DNA from: Sphingomonas sp. Root710
GTDB lineage: Bacteria; Pseudomonadota; Alphaproteobacteria; Sphingomonadales; Sphingomonadaceae
Assembly: GCF_001429065.1 (NCBI RefSeq)
Contig: NZ_LMIB01000001.1
Coordinates: forward strand, 1,470,172-1,534,171
DNA length: 64,000 nucleotides
Direction: 5' to 3'
In this document: one piece after another, positions 38,708 through 47,507 of the stretch
Numbering within the stretch: the first letter of the stretch is position 1
Layout of the letters: every line of letters starts with the position of its first letter
Translations under genes and position numbers: made by a program
The notes under the pieces: generated by a model
The model's input: only the letters and a program-made list of their open reading frames with translations
What the model was told of the DNA's origin: nothing
Databases searched by the model: none

Positions 38708-38745
38708 ACCTTTCAGATAGGTCTTGCCTTACCTATCAGAAAGGT
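38708..38745 (+). promoter_or_regulatory. Operator pair in front of the araC-gntR genes
   Basis: ACCTTTCAGATAGGT (38708-38722) and ACCTATCAGAAAGGT (38731-38745) are the same 15-bp near-palindrome found at 32791-32821. They lie between the MFS stop and the AraC start, which suggests autoregulation. Confidence 0.7.
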
Positions 38746-38777
38746 ATAGCCTTCTTGTAATGATGAGAGGATGCGCG

Positions 38778-39545
38778 ATGCTGGTCGAGCGGAACTGGGT
38801 TCAGGTTTCCCATGAGATGGCCGCGATGGTGGGCACGGGTGCGCTGCCGCAGCGGCCTTGGCCTGCGCAACCTGTCGCGTTCAGCTATACGCTCGGCTGC
38901 GTCGGCACCCCCGCCACGGTCCGCTGGAACGCCGCGCCGACCCCCGCCGCGCTGGAGGACGGACAGCTGCTGCTGATCATCTCCGCCAACGCGATCGAAC
39001 GGCTGTTCGGCGCTTTGCCCGAGGGGCGGGAAAGCTGCTTCCACATCACCCGCGAGCTGCGCGAGATCGCCATCGCCATTCGCGACTGCACCATGCCCGA
39101 GGCGGCGCTGGAACCCTATCGGCTCGCCAAGTGCATCGAATTGCTGTGCGACACGCTGCGCCTGATCAGCGACGGCGCGCTGGTGCCGGTGCTGGGAGAA
39201 GGCCATCTGTCGCAGGAGGATAGCCGGCGCATCCTCAATGCGCGGTCGATGATCGACGAGCGCTGGGCCGAGAAGCTGACGCTCGACAAGCTGTCGCGCG
39301 CCTGCGGGCTCAACCGCGCCAAGCTGACGCGCGGCTTCCGCGACATGTTCGATTGTTCGATCGCAGACGCGCTGGCCGAAAAGCGGCTCGAAGGCGCGCG
39401 GATGCTGCTGCTGTCGACCGACCTGCCCGTTGCGTCGGTCGGCTATCGCTGCGGCTATCTGAACAACGCCAGCTTCACCCGCGCCTTCGCACGCCGCTTC
39501 GGCGTCGCCCCCAGCCAATATCGCGCCGAAAGACTGGCGGCATGA
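38778..39545 (+). CDS. AraC family transcriptional regulator
   Basis: This 255-residue regulator has a variable N-terminal part and a C-terminal AraC/XylS DNA-binding domain. The first helix-turn-helix is LTLDKLSRACGLNRAKLTRGFRDMF; the second is PVASVGYRCGYLNNASFTRAFARRFGVAPSQYR (read from the translation, positions about 215-250). I start it at ATG 38778 because GAGAGGA lies 6-7 bases upstream. Earlier ATGs (38760, 38763) crowd the operator. It overlaps gntR by ATGA. Confidence 0.85.
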   Translation: MLVERNWVQVSHEMAAMVGTGALPQRPWPAQPVAFSYTLGCVGTPATVRWNAAPTPAALEDGQLLLIISANAIERLFGALPEGRESCFHITRELREIAIAIRDCTMPEAALEPYRLAKCIELLCDTLRLISDGALVPVLGEGHLSQEDSRRILNARSMIDERWAEKLTLDKLSRACGLNRAKLTRGFRDMFDCSIADALAEKRLEGARMLLLSTDLPVASVGYRCGYLNNASFTRAFARRFGVAPSQYRAERLAA

Positions 39546-40240
39546 TCGCCGCCGAGGGAGTGTCGCTGGTTCAGCAGGCCGTTCAGGCGGTTCGCGACCA
39601 TATTCGCGACAATGACCTGAAGGTCGGCGACACGCTGCCCGGCGAAGGCCATTTCGCCGCGCTGCTGGGCGTCAGCCGGGCGGTGATGCGCGAGGCGTTC
39701 GGCGCGTTGGCCGCGCTCAAGCTGATCGACGTCGCCAATGGCCGCCGCGCCCGGGTCGGCGCGATCGACGGGTCGGTGATGGCGGCGTCGCTCGACCATG
39801 CCGTGGCGACGTCGCAGGTCTCGATGCCCGAAATCTGGGACGTGCGGCGGACGCTGGAGATTCGCACCGCGATGCTCGCCGCCGAACATCGCAGCGATGA
39901 GGAAGCCGCGCATATCATCGCGCTGGCCGAAGCGATGGCCGAAGCCGGCGACGACATGGAAAAGGTAGCCGCCGCCGACGTCGCCTTTCACCAGGCGATC
40001 GCCCAGGCGAGCCACAATGCGCTTTTCCTGCAGATCGTCCGCAGTTTCGCGCCGATGATGCATCTGGCGGTGCCCGCCGCCTGGCGCACGCGAACAACCG
40101 ACGACCAGAAGGCCATGGTGCTGACGCGGCATCGCGCGCTGGCGCAGGCGATCGCCGATCGCGATCCCGAGGCGGCAGTCAGCGCGATGAACGGCCATTT
40201 CGACCGCTCGATCGACTCGCTGCTGCGTCAGGCCCCGTAG
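39542..40240 (+). CDS. GntR family regulator (FadR subfamily, FCD domain)
   Basis: This 232-residue regulator has an N-terminal winged helix (DTLPGEGHFAALLGVSRAVMREAFGAL). The C-terminal FCD ligand domain has metal-type histidines in DVAFHQAIAQASHN and MNGHFDRSI. FadR-type proteins bind short near-palindromes and respond to acids or sugar acids. It is thus the leading candidate for the ACCTWTCNGAWAGGT sites. It is translated from the AraC stop (ATGA). The last 13 bp overlap the convergent ROK kinase gene. Confidence 0.9.
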   Translation: MIAAEGVSLVQQAVQAVRDHIRDNDLKVGDTLPGEGHFAALLGVSRAVMREAFGALAALKLIDVANGRRARVGAIDGSVMAASLDHAVATSQVSMPEIWDVRRTLEIRTAMLAAEHRSDEEAAHIIALAEAMAEAGDDMEKVAAADVAFHQAIAQASHNALFLQIVRSFAPMMHLAVPAAWRTRTTDDQKAMVLTRHRALAQAIADRDPEAAVSAMNGHFDRSIDSLLRQAP

Positions 40241-41121
40241 GCAAGCGCCACCGCACCGAGCGGCCCCGCTTTGTCGCCGAGCCCCGGCGCGCGGATGATG
40301 CCGCTCAGTTCGGCGACTCCGACCCCCGCGACATAGCCGCCGAGCAGATCGGCGGTCCGCGCGCGAATGCGGTCCAGCAGAGGCTGCCGGTGCTGGAACA
40401 CGCCGCCGCCGATCAGGATGCGCCGCGGCGACAGGGTGAGCATCAGCATCGCCATCGCCTCGGCCAGTTCGTCGACGACCAGAGCCCAGACGGGATGATC
40501 GTCACCCACATCCGCACCGGCCATACCGGTGCGCGCTCCGATCGCGGGGCCGGCGGCGAGCCCTTCGAGACAATCGCCATGAAAGGGACAGACCCCGGCG
40601 AAATCGTCGCCGGGCGCGCGGCGCACGCGCAGATGGCCAAGCTCGGGATGAACCAGTCCGTGAACCGGCGCGCCATGCACGACCACGCCGCCGCCGATCC
40701 CGGTGCCGATCGTCAGATAAAGGACGACGTCGCAGCCCTGCCCCGCACCCCAGTGATATTCGGCGAGCGCCGCCCCGGCGACGTCGGTGTCGAAACCGAT
40801 CGGAACATCGAAGCGCCGGGCAACATGGCCGACGACATCGACATTCGCCCAGCCGGGCTTGGGCGTCGAGGTGATGTGACCGTAATCGGCGCGGCCTCGG
40901 TCGAGTCCGATCGGCCCGAAGCTGCCGATGCCGATCGCTTCCACCCGGCCGTGAGCGCCCTGCCAGGCGTCGAGCTGCGCCGACAAGGCGTCGAGCGTGG
41001 GACCGGGCTCGGCGGTGGGAATGCGGGCGATCTCGACGATCTCGCGCCCGCGCGCGACCAGCGCGATGCTCTTGGTGCCGCCCAGTTCGATCCCGGCCAC
41101 CAGCCGCGTCTCGTCGATCAT
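40228..41121 (-). CDS. ROK family sugar kinase (probable fructokinase)
   Basis: This 297-residue ROK kinase has the phosphate motif GIELGGTKSIALV, the ATP-site LTIGTGIGGGVVV, and the ROK signature with zinc ligands: ELGHLRVRR plus CPFHGDCLEGLAAGPAI. ATG 41121 lies 2 bp after the mannitol dehydrogenase stop, so the two are co-transcribed. Together they would take mannitol to fructose and then fructose 6-phosphate; fructokinase activity is inferred from this context and from similarity to bacterial ROK fructokinases. Confidence 0.88.
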   Translation of the reverse strand: MIDETRLVAGIELGGTKSIALVARGREIVEIARIPTAEPGPTLDALSAQLDAWQGAHGRVEAIGIGSFGPIGLDRGRADYGHITSTPKPGWANVDVVGHVARRFDVPIGFDTDVAGAALAEYHWGAGQGCDVVLYLTIGTGIGGGVVVHGAPVHGLVHPELGHLRVRRAPGDDFAGVCPFHGDCLEGLAAGPAIGARTGMAGADVGDDHPVWALVVDELAEAMAMLMLTLSPRRILIGGGVFQHRQPLLDRIRARTADLLGGYVAGVGVAELSGIIRAPGLGDKAGPLGAVALAYGA

Positions 41122-41123
41122 CT

Positions 41124-42602
41124 TCAAAAATCCAGTTCGCGGGCCAGCGCCGCCAGCGCGGCGCGCATGCCCACCGCATAGATCGCCGCCAGCTGTTTGC
41201 CTACCGCGCCGGCAAAAGCGGGATGCGCGGCGAGGTCGCCGAACAGTGTTTCGATGGCCAGCACGGGGCAAGGATCGGCCTGCCCCGCTTCCGCCCGTTC
41301 GCGAAGCAGCGCGGCGAGCGGATGGCAGACCTCGATCGGCCGGCCTTCCTGATCGCGGCCGCGCACGCGGCGAATCCAGGCCGCGACGCCGAAGGCGAGC
41401 AGATCGATCGGATCGCCCGCCGCGAGCAGGTCGCGGATCGGATCGAGCAGATAGTTGAGCGCGGCGTCGGTGTTGACGCGGTCGACGCGATCCTCGACCG
41501 CCGGATTGGCGAAGCGATCGATCAGCGCCGCCTTGTAGGCGGGCAGGTCGACGCCGGGCACGGGCGACAGCGTCGGCCCGGTTTCGCGGTCCATCAGCGC
41601 GCGCATGTAACGGCGCAGAAGATCGTCGCCCATGGCCTCATGGATATAGCGATAGCCGATCAGCCGCGCCGGCCCGGCGATCGCCAGATGGCTGGCGTTG
41701 AGCAGGCGGAGCTTCATCCGCTCATAGGGGGTCACGTCGGGCACAAATTGTGCGCCGACCCGGTCCCAATCGGGGCGATCGTCGGCGAAATCATCCTCGA
41801 TCACCCATTGGGTGAAGCTCTCGCTGAACACCGGCCAGGCGTCGTCGATGCCATGGTGTCCGGCGAGATGCTGGATATCCCCGGGCCGGGTCAGCGGGGT
41901 GATACGGTCGACCATCGTGTTGGGGAAACGCGCCTCCGCCGCGATCCAGGCGACGAGATCGGGCGAGCGCAGCGCGGCATAGTCGAGCACCGCCTGCGAC
42001 AGCACCCGGCCATTATGCTGGATATTGTCGCAGCTCATGGCCGTGAACGCCGGCACGCCGCCGAGCATCCGGCGGCGCAGCGCTTCGACGATCAGGCCGA
42101 TCGCGCTGTGCGGATGTTCGGGATCGGCGAGATCGGCGGCGATCAGCGGGTGGCCGACATCGAGCCCCTTGCTGGCGGATGACAGGCAATAGCCATGGCT
42201 GGTGACGGTGAGGCTGACGATCCGCGTCGTGGGCCTGACCATCGCATCGAGCAGGGCGGCGCTGTCCCGCGCAGCGAGGATCATGCCGGTCAGCGATCCG
42301 ATCAGGCTGACATTCTCCCCGACGCCGTCGCGCTCGACCAGGGTGTAGAGCCAGTCCTGCGAGGCAAGCGCATCATGGAGCCGCGCGTCGCCGGGCAGCA
42401 GGCCTGCGCCGATGATCCCCCAGCCGAGCGCATCGGCGTCCAGATTCATCAGCGCATGGGTGTAGCGCGCCATGTGGGCACGGTGAAAACCGCCCAGGCC
42501 GATATGGACGATGCCGGAGCGGACGGCCGCCGGATCATAGCCGGGGAGCGCCGCGCCGCGGATCGCGCGGAGGGTGGTTCGGCTCGGCTTGATGGGGGTC
42601 AT
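41124..42602 (-). CDS. Mannitol dehydrogenase family oxidoreductase
   Basis: This 492-residue NAD-dependent long-chain polyol dehydrogenase has the N-terminal Rossmann start GIVHIGLGGFHRAHMARYTH. The catalytic signature is KLRLLNASHLAIA (K-x4-N-x2-H pattern). The family contains mannitol 2-dehydrogenase and fructuronate reductase. The neighbouring ROK kinase favours mannitol or a related polyol. I start it at ATG 42602 (MTPIKPSRTTLRAI), since the 34 upstream codons are antisense to a neighbouring gene and unlike the family. Confidence 0.9.
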   Translation of the reverse strand: MTPIKPSRTTLRAIRGAALPGYDPAAVRSGIVHIGLGGFHRAHMARYTHALMNLDADALGWGIIGAGLLPGDARLHDALASQDWLYTLVERDGVGENVSLIGSLTGMILAARDSAALLDAMVRPTTRIVSLTVTSHGYCLSSASKGLDVGHPLIAADLADPEHPHSAIGLIVEALRRRMLGGVPAFTAMSCDNIQHNGRVLSQAVLDYAALRSPDLVAWIAAEARFPNTMVDRITPLTRPGDIQHLAGHHGIDDAWPVFSESFTQWVIEDDFADDRPDWDRVGAQFVPDVTPYERMKLRLLNASHLAIAGPARLIGYRYIHEAMGDDLLRRYMRALMDRETGPTLSPVPGVDLPAYKAALIDRFANPAVEDRVDRVNTDAALNYLLDPIRDLLAAGDPIDLLAFGVAAWIRRVRGRDQEGRPIEVCHPLAALLRERAEAGQADPCPVLAIETLFGDLAAHPAFAGAVGKQLAAIYAVGMRAALAALARELDF

Positions 42603-42681
42603 GGGCGCTGTGGTACTCGGCACTGGGAACGCTATCTTCGTCAATCGGCCGGCGGGGGGAAAGTAGCCCGCCGGATCGGCA

Positions 42682-44364
42682 TCATCTTCGTGCCGGTCGG
42701 GCAAGCGCAGATGTTACACTTGGCCGTTGTCCGAAATCTGGCGCGAACAGACGCACGCCGTCTATCGTCTGGATCACATCCCCCGCCCGGCGCGACATGC
42801 GCGCCGCGACGTCGGCGGGCACGCCGTCCATGATCCACAATGTGTCCCGCGCCAGCCGTCCAGTGCGCAGCTCCTGCGCGCGAAGCTGTACCATCCGATC
42901 GAAGGCCGCGCCGTCATAGCGCGCGAGATAGACGGCGTCGGTTTGGAGGCCGTGCCGATGCGCCCAGGCGGCGATGTCGCGATAGGCGGGCAGCCGGTTG
43001 CGCGGCGCGGCGAGGCGGACCGCCTTGTAGCGATGCCCCGCCTGATCCCAGAAGGGCGAGGTCAGCTGCGTCGGCCAGACCGGACCGGAGCGGGCGAAGG
43101 TCTGCGCATAGCCGCGCCAGCCGGCGCTGCCGTCGCCGACCTGGATCAGCGCGGCCGCGGCGAGAAGGATCGATGCGGTGCGGCGCGACGCGCCCTGGAC
43201 GACGGCCCAGCAAATTCCAGCCATGGCGATATAGACAAGCGGCCAGGCGAAGCGCCCGCTGCTGCGGAACAGATTGCCAAGCCCGATCATCGGCTCGGGC
43301 CAGGGCAGCTTCGTCACGTGCAGGCCGATGGCCAGATAGGGCGTGATCGCGAAGGCCGCGAAGCCGAGCAGCGCCAGCGCGAGCGGGACGTGGGCGAGCC
43401 GCGGCCGTGCCGCGCTCCACGCCCGGCGCGACAGGATCACCGCCGCGACGGCGAGCAGCAGCACGCCGAGCCCGAGATAGGCGAAGCCCTCGATCTCCTC
43501 GGGCCGTGACGGCAGATCGGGCAGCAGCCAGGACCAGCCCCGTGGATCGAACGGCGAGAGCAGGTTCATCTTGTAGATGCCGAAGCCCCATTCGACCTTC
43601 ATCGTCGCGATGGCGCCGCCAGCGGGCCGGGCAAGCCAGAAGACCCCGCTGGCCCAGCCGATCGCGAGCGGAAGCCCGATCGCCAGCGCGGCCCCGCGCA
43701 GGACGACGGCGGGCGGCTCCCGCCCTGCGAGCAGAGCGCGCAACAGGTCCGCGATCCAGATCGCGGCGACCATCGCCAGCAGATAGGGGTGGGTCAGCAC
43801 CGCCACGCTGAGCAGCGCCGCCCAGCCGCCCGCGCGGCGCCTCAGGCCGGGTGACAGATAGAGCCAGAAGGCCGCCAATATCTGCCACTGGCCGCACAGC
43901 GTCAGGTGGAAGGTCGCCGGGGTCGCGATACGGATCAGGAAGCAGGGCGCGAACAGGAAGAGCGCGGTGATCGCCAGCCGCTGTTCGGCGTGCGGCGTGA
44001 TCCGCGCCGCGATGCCCTGAGCGAACAGGCCTTGCAGCAGGAAACAGGCGAGCAGCCACCAGCCGAAATATTGGAAAGGTTCGGGCAGCAGCGGCGACAG
44101 CAGCTTGAACGGCATCGCCAGCAGCGGATTGGCGTCGGCCATCAATATGCTGCCCGCGATGTCCATGCCATAGGCGGGATTGGCGGCGGGCGGCCAGGCC
44201 CAGGGGCTGTCACGGTAGAAGGCCCAGCCGAGATAGTTGGTCGCGGCGTCGCTTTCGGACAGCCACGCTATATTGGTCGGCGCCAGCGGTGCGCCGCCAA
44301 CGACGAACAGGAAGGCGGCGAGCGCGATCAGCAGTGCGACGGCGGCCTGCGCCGGCCCGCCCAT
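42682..44364 (-). CDS. Large polytopic membrane protein (DUF6311-like), polysaccharide-linked
   Basis: This protein of about 560 residues has around eleven membrane helices and an extracytoplasmic C-terminal domain of roughly 130 residues (from LTSPFWDQAGHRYKAVRLA). The first loop carries acidic residues (WLSESDAATNYLGWAFYRDSP), as in GT-C-type glycosyltransferases. I recall similar proteins as DUF6311, but this is not certain. ATG 44364 is preferred; GTG 44436 would add a basic 24-residue leader overlapping the sugar dehydrogenase gene by 49 bp. Its position after tviB- and tviC-like genes suggests a role in glycan assembly or modification. Confidence 0.7.
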   Translation of the reverse strand: MGGPAQAAVALLIALAAFLFVVGGAPLAPTNIAWLSESDAATNYLGWAFYRDSPWAWPPAANPAYGMDIAGSILMADANPLLAMPFKLLSPLLPEPFQYFGWWLLACFLLQGLFAQGIAARITPHAEQRLAITALFLFAPCFLIRIATPATFHLTLCGQWQILAAFWLYLSPGLRRRAGGWAALLSVAVLTHPYLLAMVAAIWIADLLRALLAGREPPAVVLRGAALAIGLPLAIGWASGVFWLARPAGGAIATMKVEWGFGIYKMNLLSPFDPRGWSWLLPDLPSRPEEIEGFAYLGLGVLLLAVAAVILSRRAWSAARPRLAHVPLALALLGFAAFAITPYLAIGLHVTKLPWPEPMIGLGNLFRSSGRFAWPLVYIAMAGICWAVVQGASRRTASILLAAAALIQVGDGSAGWRGYAQTFARSGPVWPTQLTSPFWDQAGHRYKAVRLAAPRNRLPAYRDIAAWAHRHGLQTDAVYLARYDGAAFDRMVQLRAQELRTGRLARDTLWIMDGVPADVAARMSRRAGDVIQTIDGVRLFAPDFGQRPSVTSALARPARR

Positions 44365-44387
44365 CGCGGCGGGTGCCCTGCCCCGCT

Positions 44388-45677
44388 TCAGAGCGACCAG
44401 CGCTGCACCGATCCGGGCAGATCTAGTCCGCTCCACATGCCCTTGAGGTCGGCCACCAGCCCGCCTTCGCGGACCAGCCCGGCGAGCTTGTCCGCCGGCA
44501 ACCCGGCATAATCGGCATGCGACACCGCGCCGATCACCACGTCGAATCCGCCGTCGAGCGATCCGGCGAGCTCGACGCCATATTCGTGCCTGGCCTCCAC
44601 CGGATCGGCGAGCGGATCATGGATCACCACCTCGTGCCGCAGCCATTCGAGCCTACGGACGACATCGATCACCCGCGAGTTGCGCAGATCGGGAACATTT
44701 TCCTTGAAGGTGAGCCCGAGCATGAGGACGCGTGAACCGTTGCCGATCCGCTCGTGGATCTGGTCGGCAATCCACGATCCCATGCCGTCGTTGATCCCGC
44801 GCCCCGCCAGGATGACGCGCGGGTAATGGCCGAGCTGTTGGGCGAGATAGCTGAGATAATAGGGATCGACGCCGATGCAGTGGCCGCCAACGAGGCCCGG
44901 CACGAACTTCAGGAAATTCCATTTGGTGCCTGCCGCGGCGAGCACGTCCCAGATCGATATGTCGATCTTGCCGAAAATCTGGGTGATTTCGTTGACGAAG
45001 GCGATGTTGATGTCGCGCTGGGCATTCTCGATCACCTTGGCAGCCTCAGCGACCTTGATCGAGGCGGCACGGAAGGTTCCACCCGTCGTCACCGCGCCAT
45101 AGATCGCGCAGAGCTTGTCGAGGACCTGGGCGTTCTCGCCCGCGACGACCTTGGTGATCCGATCGACGGTATGCTCGCGATCGCCAGGATTGATGCGCTC
45201 TGGACTGTAGCCGAGAAAGAAGTCGACGCCGCGCCGGAGACCCGAAACCTTCTCGATCTCGGGACCGCACAAATCCTCGGTCACGCCCGGATAGACGGTG
45301 CTTTCATAGACGATGATCGTGCCACGGCCCGGCTCGAGGATCTTGGCGAGACTGCGCGTGGCCGACATCACCGGCCCGAGATCGGGGCGGTTGGCGTGGT
45401 CAACCGGCGTGGGCACGGTGACGATCAGGACGTCGGCGTCGGCAGCCTCCTGAATATCGGTCGACAGGCGGAGCGAAGATGCCGCGAGCTTGTCCGTGCT
45501 CAGTTCGTTGGTGCGGTCATGCCCCCCGCGCAGTTCGCCGACCCGCGCGGCGTCGATATCCACGCCCACCGTCGGGAAATGGCGGGCCAGTGCAACGGCG
45601 AGCGGCAGGCCGACATAGCCCAGCCCGATGACTCCGACCTTCACGTCATTCCCGCTGTTCACCACCATCCCCCGCAA
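44388..45677 (-). CDS. tviB: UDP-N-acetylhexosamine 6-dehydrogenase (TviB/WbpA-like)
   Basis: This enzyme oxidises a UDP-N-acetylhexosamine twice, with NAD, to the uronic acid used in Vi-type and O-antigen polysaccharides. The 429-residue protein has VGVIGLGYVGLPLAVALA, TVPTPVDHANRPDL, YESTVYPGVTED, and the catalytic cysteine in GGHCIGVDPYYLSY. It then shows the C-terminal domain LGLTFKENVPDLRNSRV. The length and the TVPTP form fit TviB/WbpA rather than a plain UDP-glucose dehydrogenase. ATG 45668 is an alternative start. Confidence 0.9.
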   Translation of the reverse strand: MRGMVVNSGNDVKVGVIGLGYVGLPLAVALARHFPTVGVDIDAARVGELRGGHDRTNELSTDKLAASSLRLSTDIQEAADADVLIVTVPTPVDHANRPDLGPVMSATRSLAKILEPGRGTIIVYESTVYPGVTEDLCGPEIEKVSGLRRGVDFFLGYSPERINPGDREHTVDRITKVVAGENAQVLDKLCAIYGAVTTGGTFRAASIKVAEAAKVIENAQRDINIAFVNEITQIFGKIDISIWDVLAAAGTKWNFLKFVPGLVGGHCIGVDPYYLSYLAQQLGHYPRVILAGRGINDGMGSWIADQIHERIGNGSRVLMLGLTFKENVPDLRNSRVIDVVRRLEWLRHEVVIHDPLADPVEARHEYGVELAGSLDGGFDVVIGAVSHADYAGLPADKLAGLVREGGLVADLKGMWSGLDLPGSVQRWSL

Positions 45678-45692
45678 AGCCCCATCGCCATT

Positions 45693-46715
45693 CTAACGTT
45701 CGCGCACTTTGGCGCTCTCGATATACCAAGGCAATGCCTCGCTCAGCCCTTCGCTTATCCGATGCGTCGGGCGATAGCCGATCAGGCGCTCCGCCGCGCC
45801 GATATCGGCGAGCGAATGCCGCACGTCGCCGGCGCGGAAAGCGGCATAGGTGGCGGCGTGGTCATAGCTGACGCCATGCCCGGCAAGGCCGTCGCGGAGA
45901 AGTTCGAACAGCTGGTTTAGGCTGGTGCGGTCGCCCACCGCGACGTTGAGGGCCAGCGCCTCTCCCGCCGGACCGAACAGCGCCGCGCGCAGATTGGCCT
46001 GGACCGCATTGGCGACGAAGCAGAAGTCGCGGCTCGTCTCGCCATCCCCATTGATGACGACCTGCTCCCCGCCGATCATCGCCGCGGTCCAGCGCGGAAT
46101 GACCGCAGCATAGGCACCGTTCGGGTCCTGCCGCGGGCCGAAGACGTTGAAATAGCGCAGCCCGATCGAACCAAAGCCATAGCTGCGCCGATAGACCTCG
46201 GCATACAGCTCGTTATGGAGCTTCGTGAGCGCATAGGGTGAAAGCACCCGTCCGGTACGCTCCTCCACCTTCGGCAGGTTGGGCTCGTCGCCATAGACCG
46301 AACTCGACGATGCATAGACAAAGCCCTTCGTCCCGGCCTGACGGGCCGCGTCGATGACATTGGCGAAACCGGTGGCGTTGACGTCATGGCTGGTCAGCGG
46401 ATCGGCGATCGAGCGCGGCACCGAGCCCAGCGCGGCTTGGTGCAGCACATAGTCGACCCCCTCGACGGCGGCGGCGCAGGCCTGCCGGTCGCGGATATCC
46501 GCCTCGACGAATGTGAAGCGCGCCCAGGCGTCCGCGCCGACCTTCTGGCGAATATCCTCGAGATTGCCCCGGTGGCCGGTCGAGAAATTGTCCAGCCCGC
46601 GGACCGACTGCCCAGCGCGAAGCAGGGTTTCGACGAGATGCGAGCCAATGAAGCCCGCAGCTCCACTGACCAGCCAGTGCGCCGATCGGGACGCGAGAGC
46701 CTGTTCGAGATCCAT
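45693..46715 (-). CDS. tviC: UDP-N-acetylglucosamine 4-epimerase (TviC/WbpP-like SDR)
   Basis: This 340-residue extended SDR has the NAD-binding [17 protein letters not shown]. The catalytic triad parts are [12 protein letters not shown] and [17 protein letters not shown]. The N-terminal extension and the SVPRSIADP loop are typical of WbpP/TviC group 3 epimerases that act on N-acetylated UDP-hexosamines or their uronic acids. It lies 15 bp upstream of tviB on the same strand, so the pair would supply UDP-GalNAcA-type precursors. Confidence 0.9.
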   Translation of the reverse strand: MDLEQALASRSAHWLVSGAAGFIGSHLVETLLRAGQSVRGLDNFSTGHRGNLEDIRQKVGADAWARFTFVEADIRDRQACAAAVEGVDYVLHQAALGSVPRSIADPLTSHDVNATGFANVIDAARQAGTKGFVYASSSSVYGDEPNLPKVEERTGRVLSPYALTKLHNELYAEVYRRSYGFGSIGLRYFNVFGPRQDPNGAYAAVIPRWTAAMIGGEQVVINGDGETSRDFCFVANAVQANLRAALFGPAGEALALNVAVGDRTSLNQLFELLRDGLAGHGVSYDHAATYAAFRAGDVRHSLADIGAAERLIGYRPTHRISEGLSEALPWYIESAKVRER

Positions 46716-46996
46716 GCCCCCACCTAGCCGATCTTTGGCGCGACGGGAATGAGGGCGAACGGCGCTTGCTGCGTGTGGTGATGTTCAGCACAGCCGCGCT
46801 CCCCGATCCGCACTATAAGGATTCGGACGACGCTCGCGGTGGCGAAGGCCATGGCGTGCAACATGGAACTTTCACGTGGGAATAGCCTTTATAAATCAAG
46901 TCGTAACGAATTTAGACTTAGGTTTTGGATCGAATTCCGCATTGCAATCGGCAGCCGTTACGGTTAAGGCTGGCCGCGACCTATAAGGAGGCCGTT

Positions 46997-47392
46997 GTGA
47001 AGAGCTTTGGTAAGATTGCTGCGTCGCTCGCGATTGTGATGCTTTCGGTTGCTCCTGCGGCGGCCGGAACCGCCTCTGCGAAGCCCGCCGGTACGGCGCT
47101 CAGCCCGGCCGCGATCAAGGCGATCGGCAAGAATATGCGCGTGGGCAAGAAGCTCGTTCGCAAGAACCTCCAGGTAGCTGAAGGCGCTGCGGGAGCCGGT
47201 GCTGCTGGCGGCGGTGGCGCTGCTGGCGCGGGTGCTGCGGCTGGCGCGGGTGCCGGTGCTGCTGGCGCCGGTGCGGCGGCTGGTGCCGCTGCGGCGGGCG
47301 GCCTGGGTGTCGCAGGCGCGGTTGCGGGCGTTGCCGCGGCGGCCGGTGTCGCGACGGCGGCGTCGAGCGGCGGCGGCGACAGCAGCTCCTAA
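46997..47392 (+). CDS. Secreted Gly/Ala-rich low-complexity protein
   Basis: This 131-residue protein starts at GTG 46997; AAGGAGG ends 5 bases upstream and the next codons give a signal peptide (KSFGKIAASLAIVMLSVAPAAAG). After a short basic region (KNMRVGKKLVRKNLQ), residues about 64-123 are almost only Ala and Gly, with a few Val/Leu near the end. The chain ends SSGGGDSSS. I do not recognise the family. The composition suggests a flexible or membrane-inserting surface peptide. The AT-rich upstream stretch (46880-46930) and a strong terminator mark an independent, probably well-expressed gene. Confidence 0.72.
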   Translation: MKSFGKIAASLAIVMLSVAPAAAGTASAKPAGTALSPAAIKAIGKNMRVGKKLVRKNLQVAEGAAGAGAAGGGGAAGAGAAAGAGAGAAGAGAAAGAAAAGGLGVAGAVAGVAAAAGVATAASSGGGDSSS

Positions 47393-47415
47393 GCCTGGCG
47401 AAAAAACCAACAGGA

Positions 47416-47441
47416 AGGGCGGCCATCGGCCGCCTTTTTTG
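47416..47441 (+). terminator. Rho-independent terminator of the Gly/Ala-rich gene
   Basis: GGGCGGCC and GGCCGCC arms around AT are followed by six T residues, 24 bp past the stop. Confidence 0.88.
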
Positions 47442-47507
47442 TTTGTGCCGGCCGGCATCAGCCGATCAGGCCTTTGATCCGTCATCCGCCATCGCTATCT
47501 GCGCGCC

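Noticed and set aside
47180-47370. Ala/Gly-coding tract as a simple DNA repeat
   Set aside because: The codons vary along the tract and the frame has a signal peptide, ribosome binding site and terminator, so a real protein is more likely.
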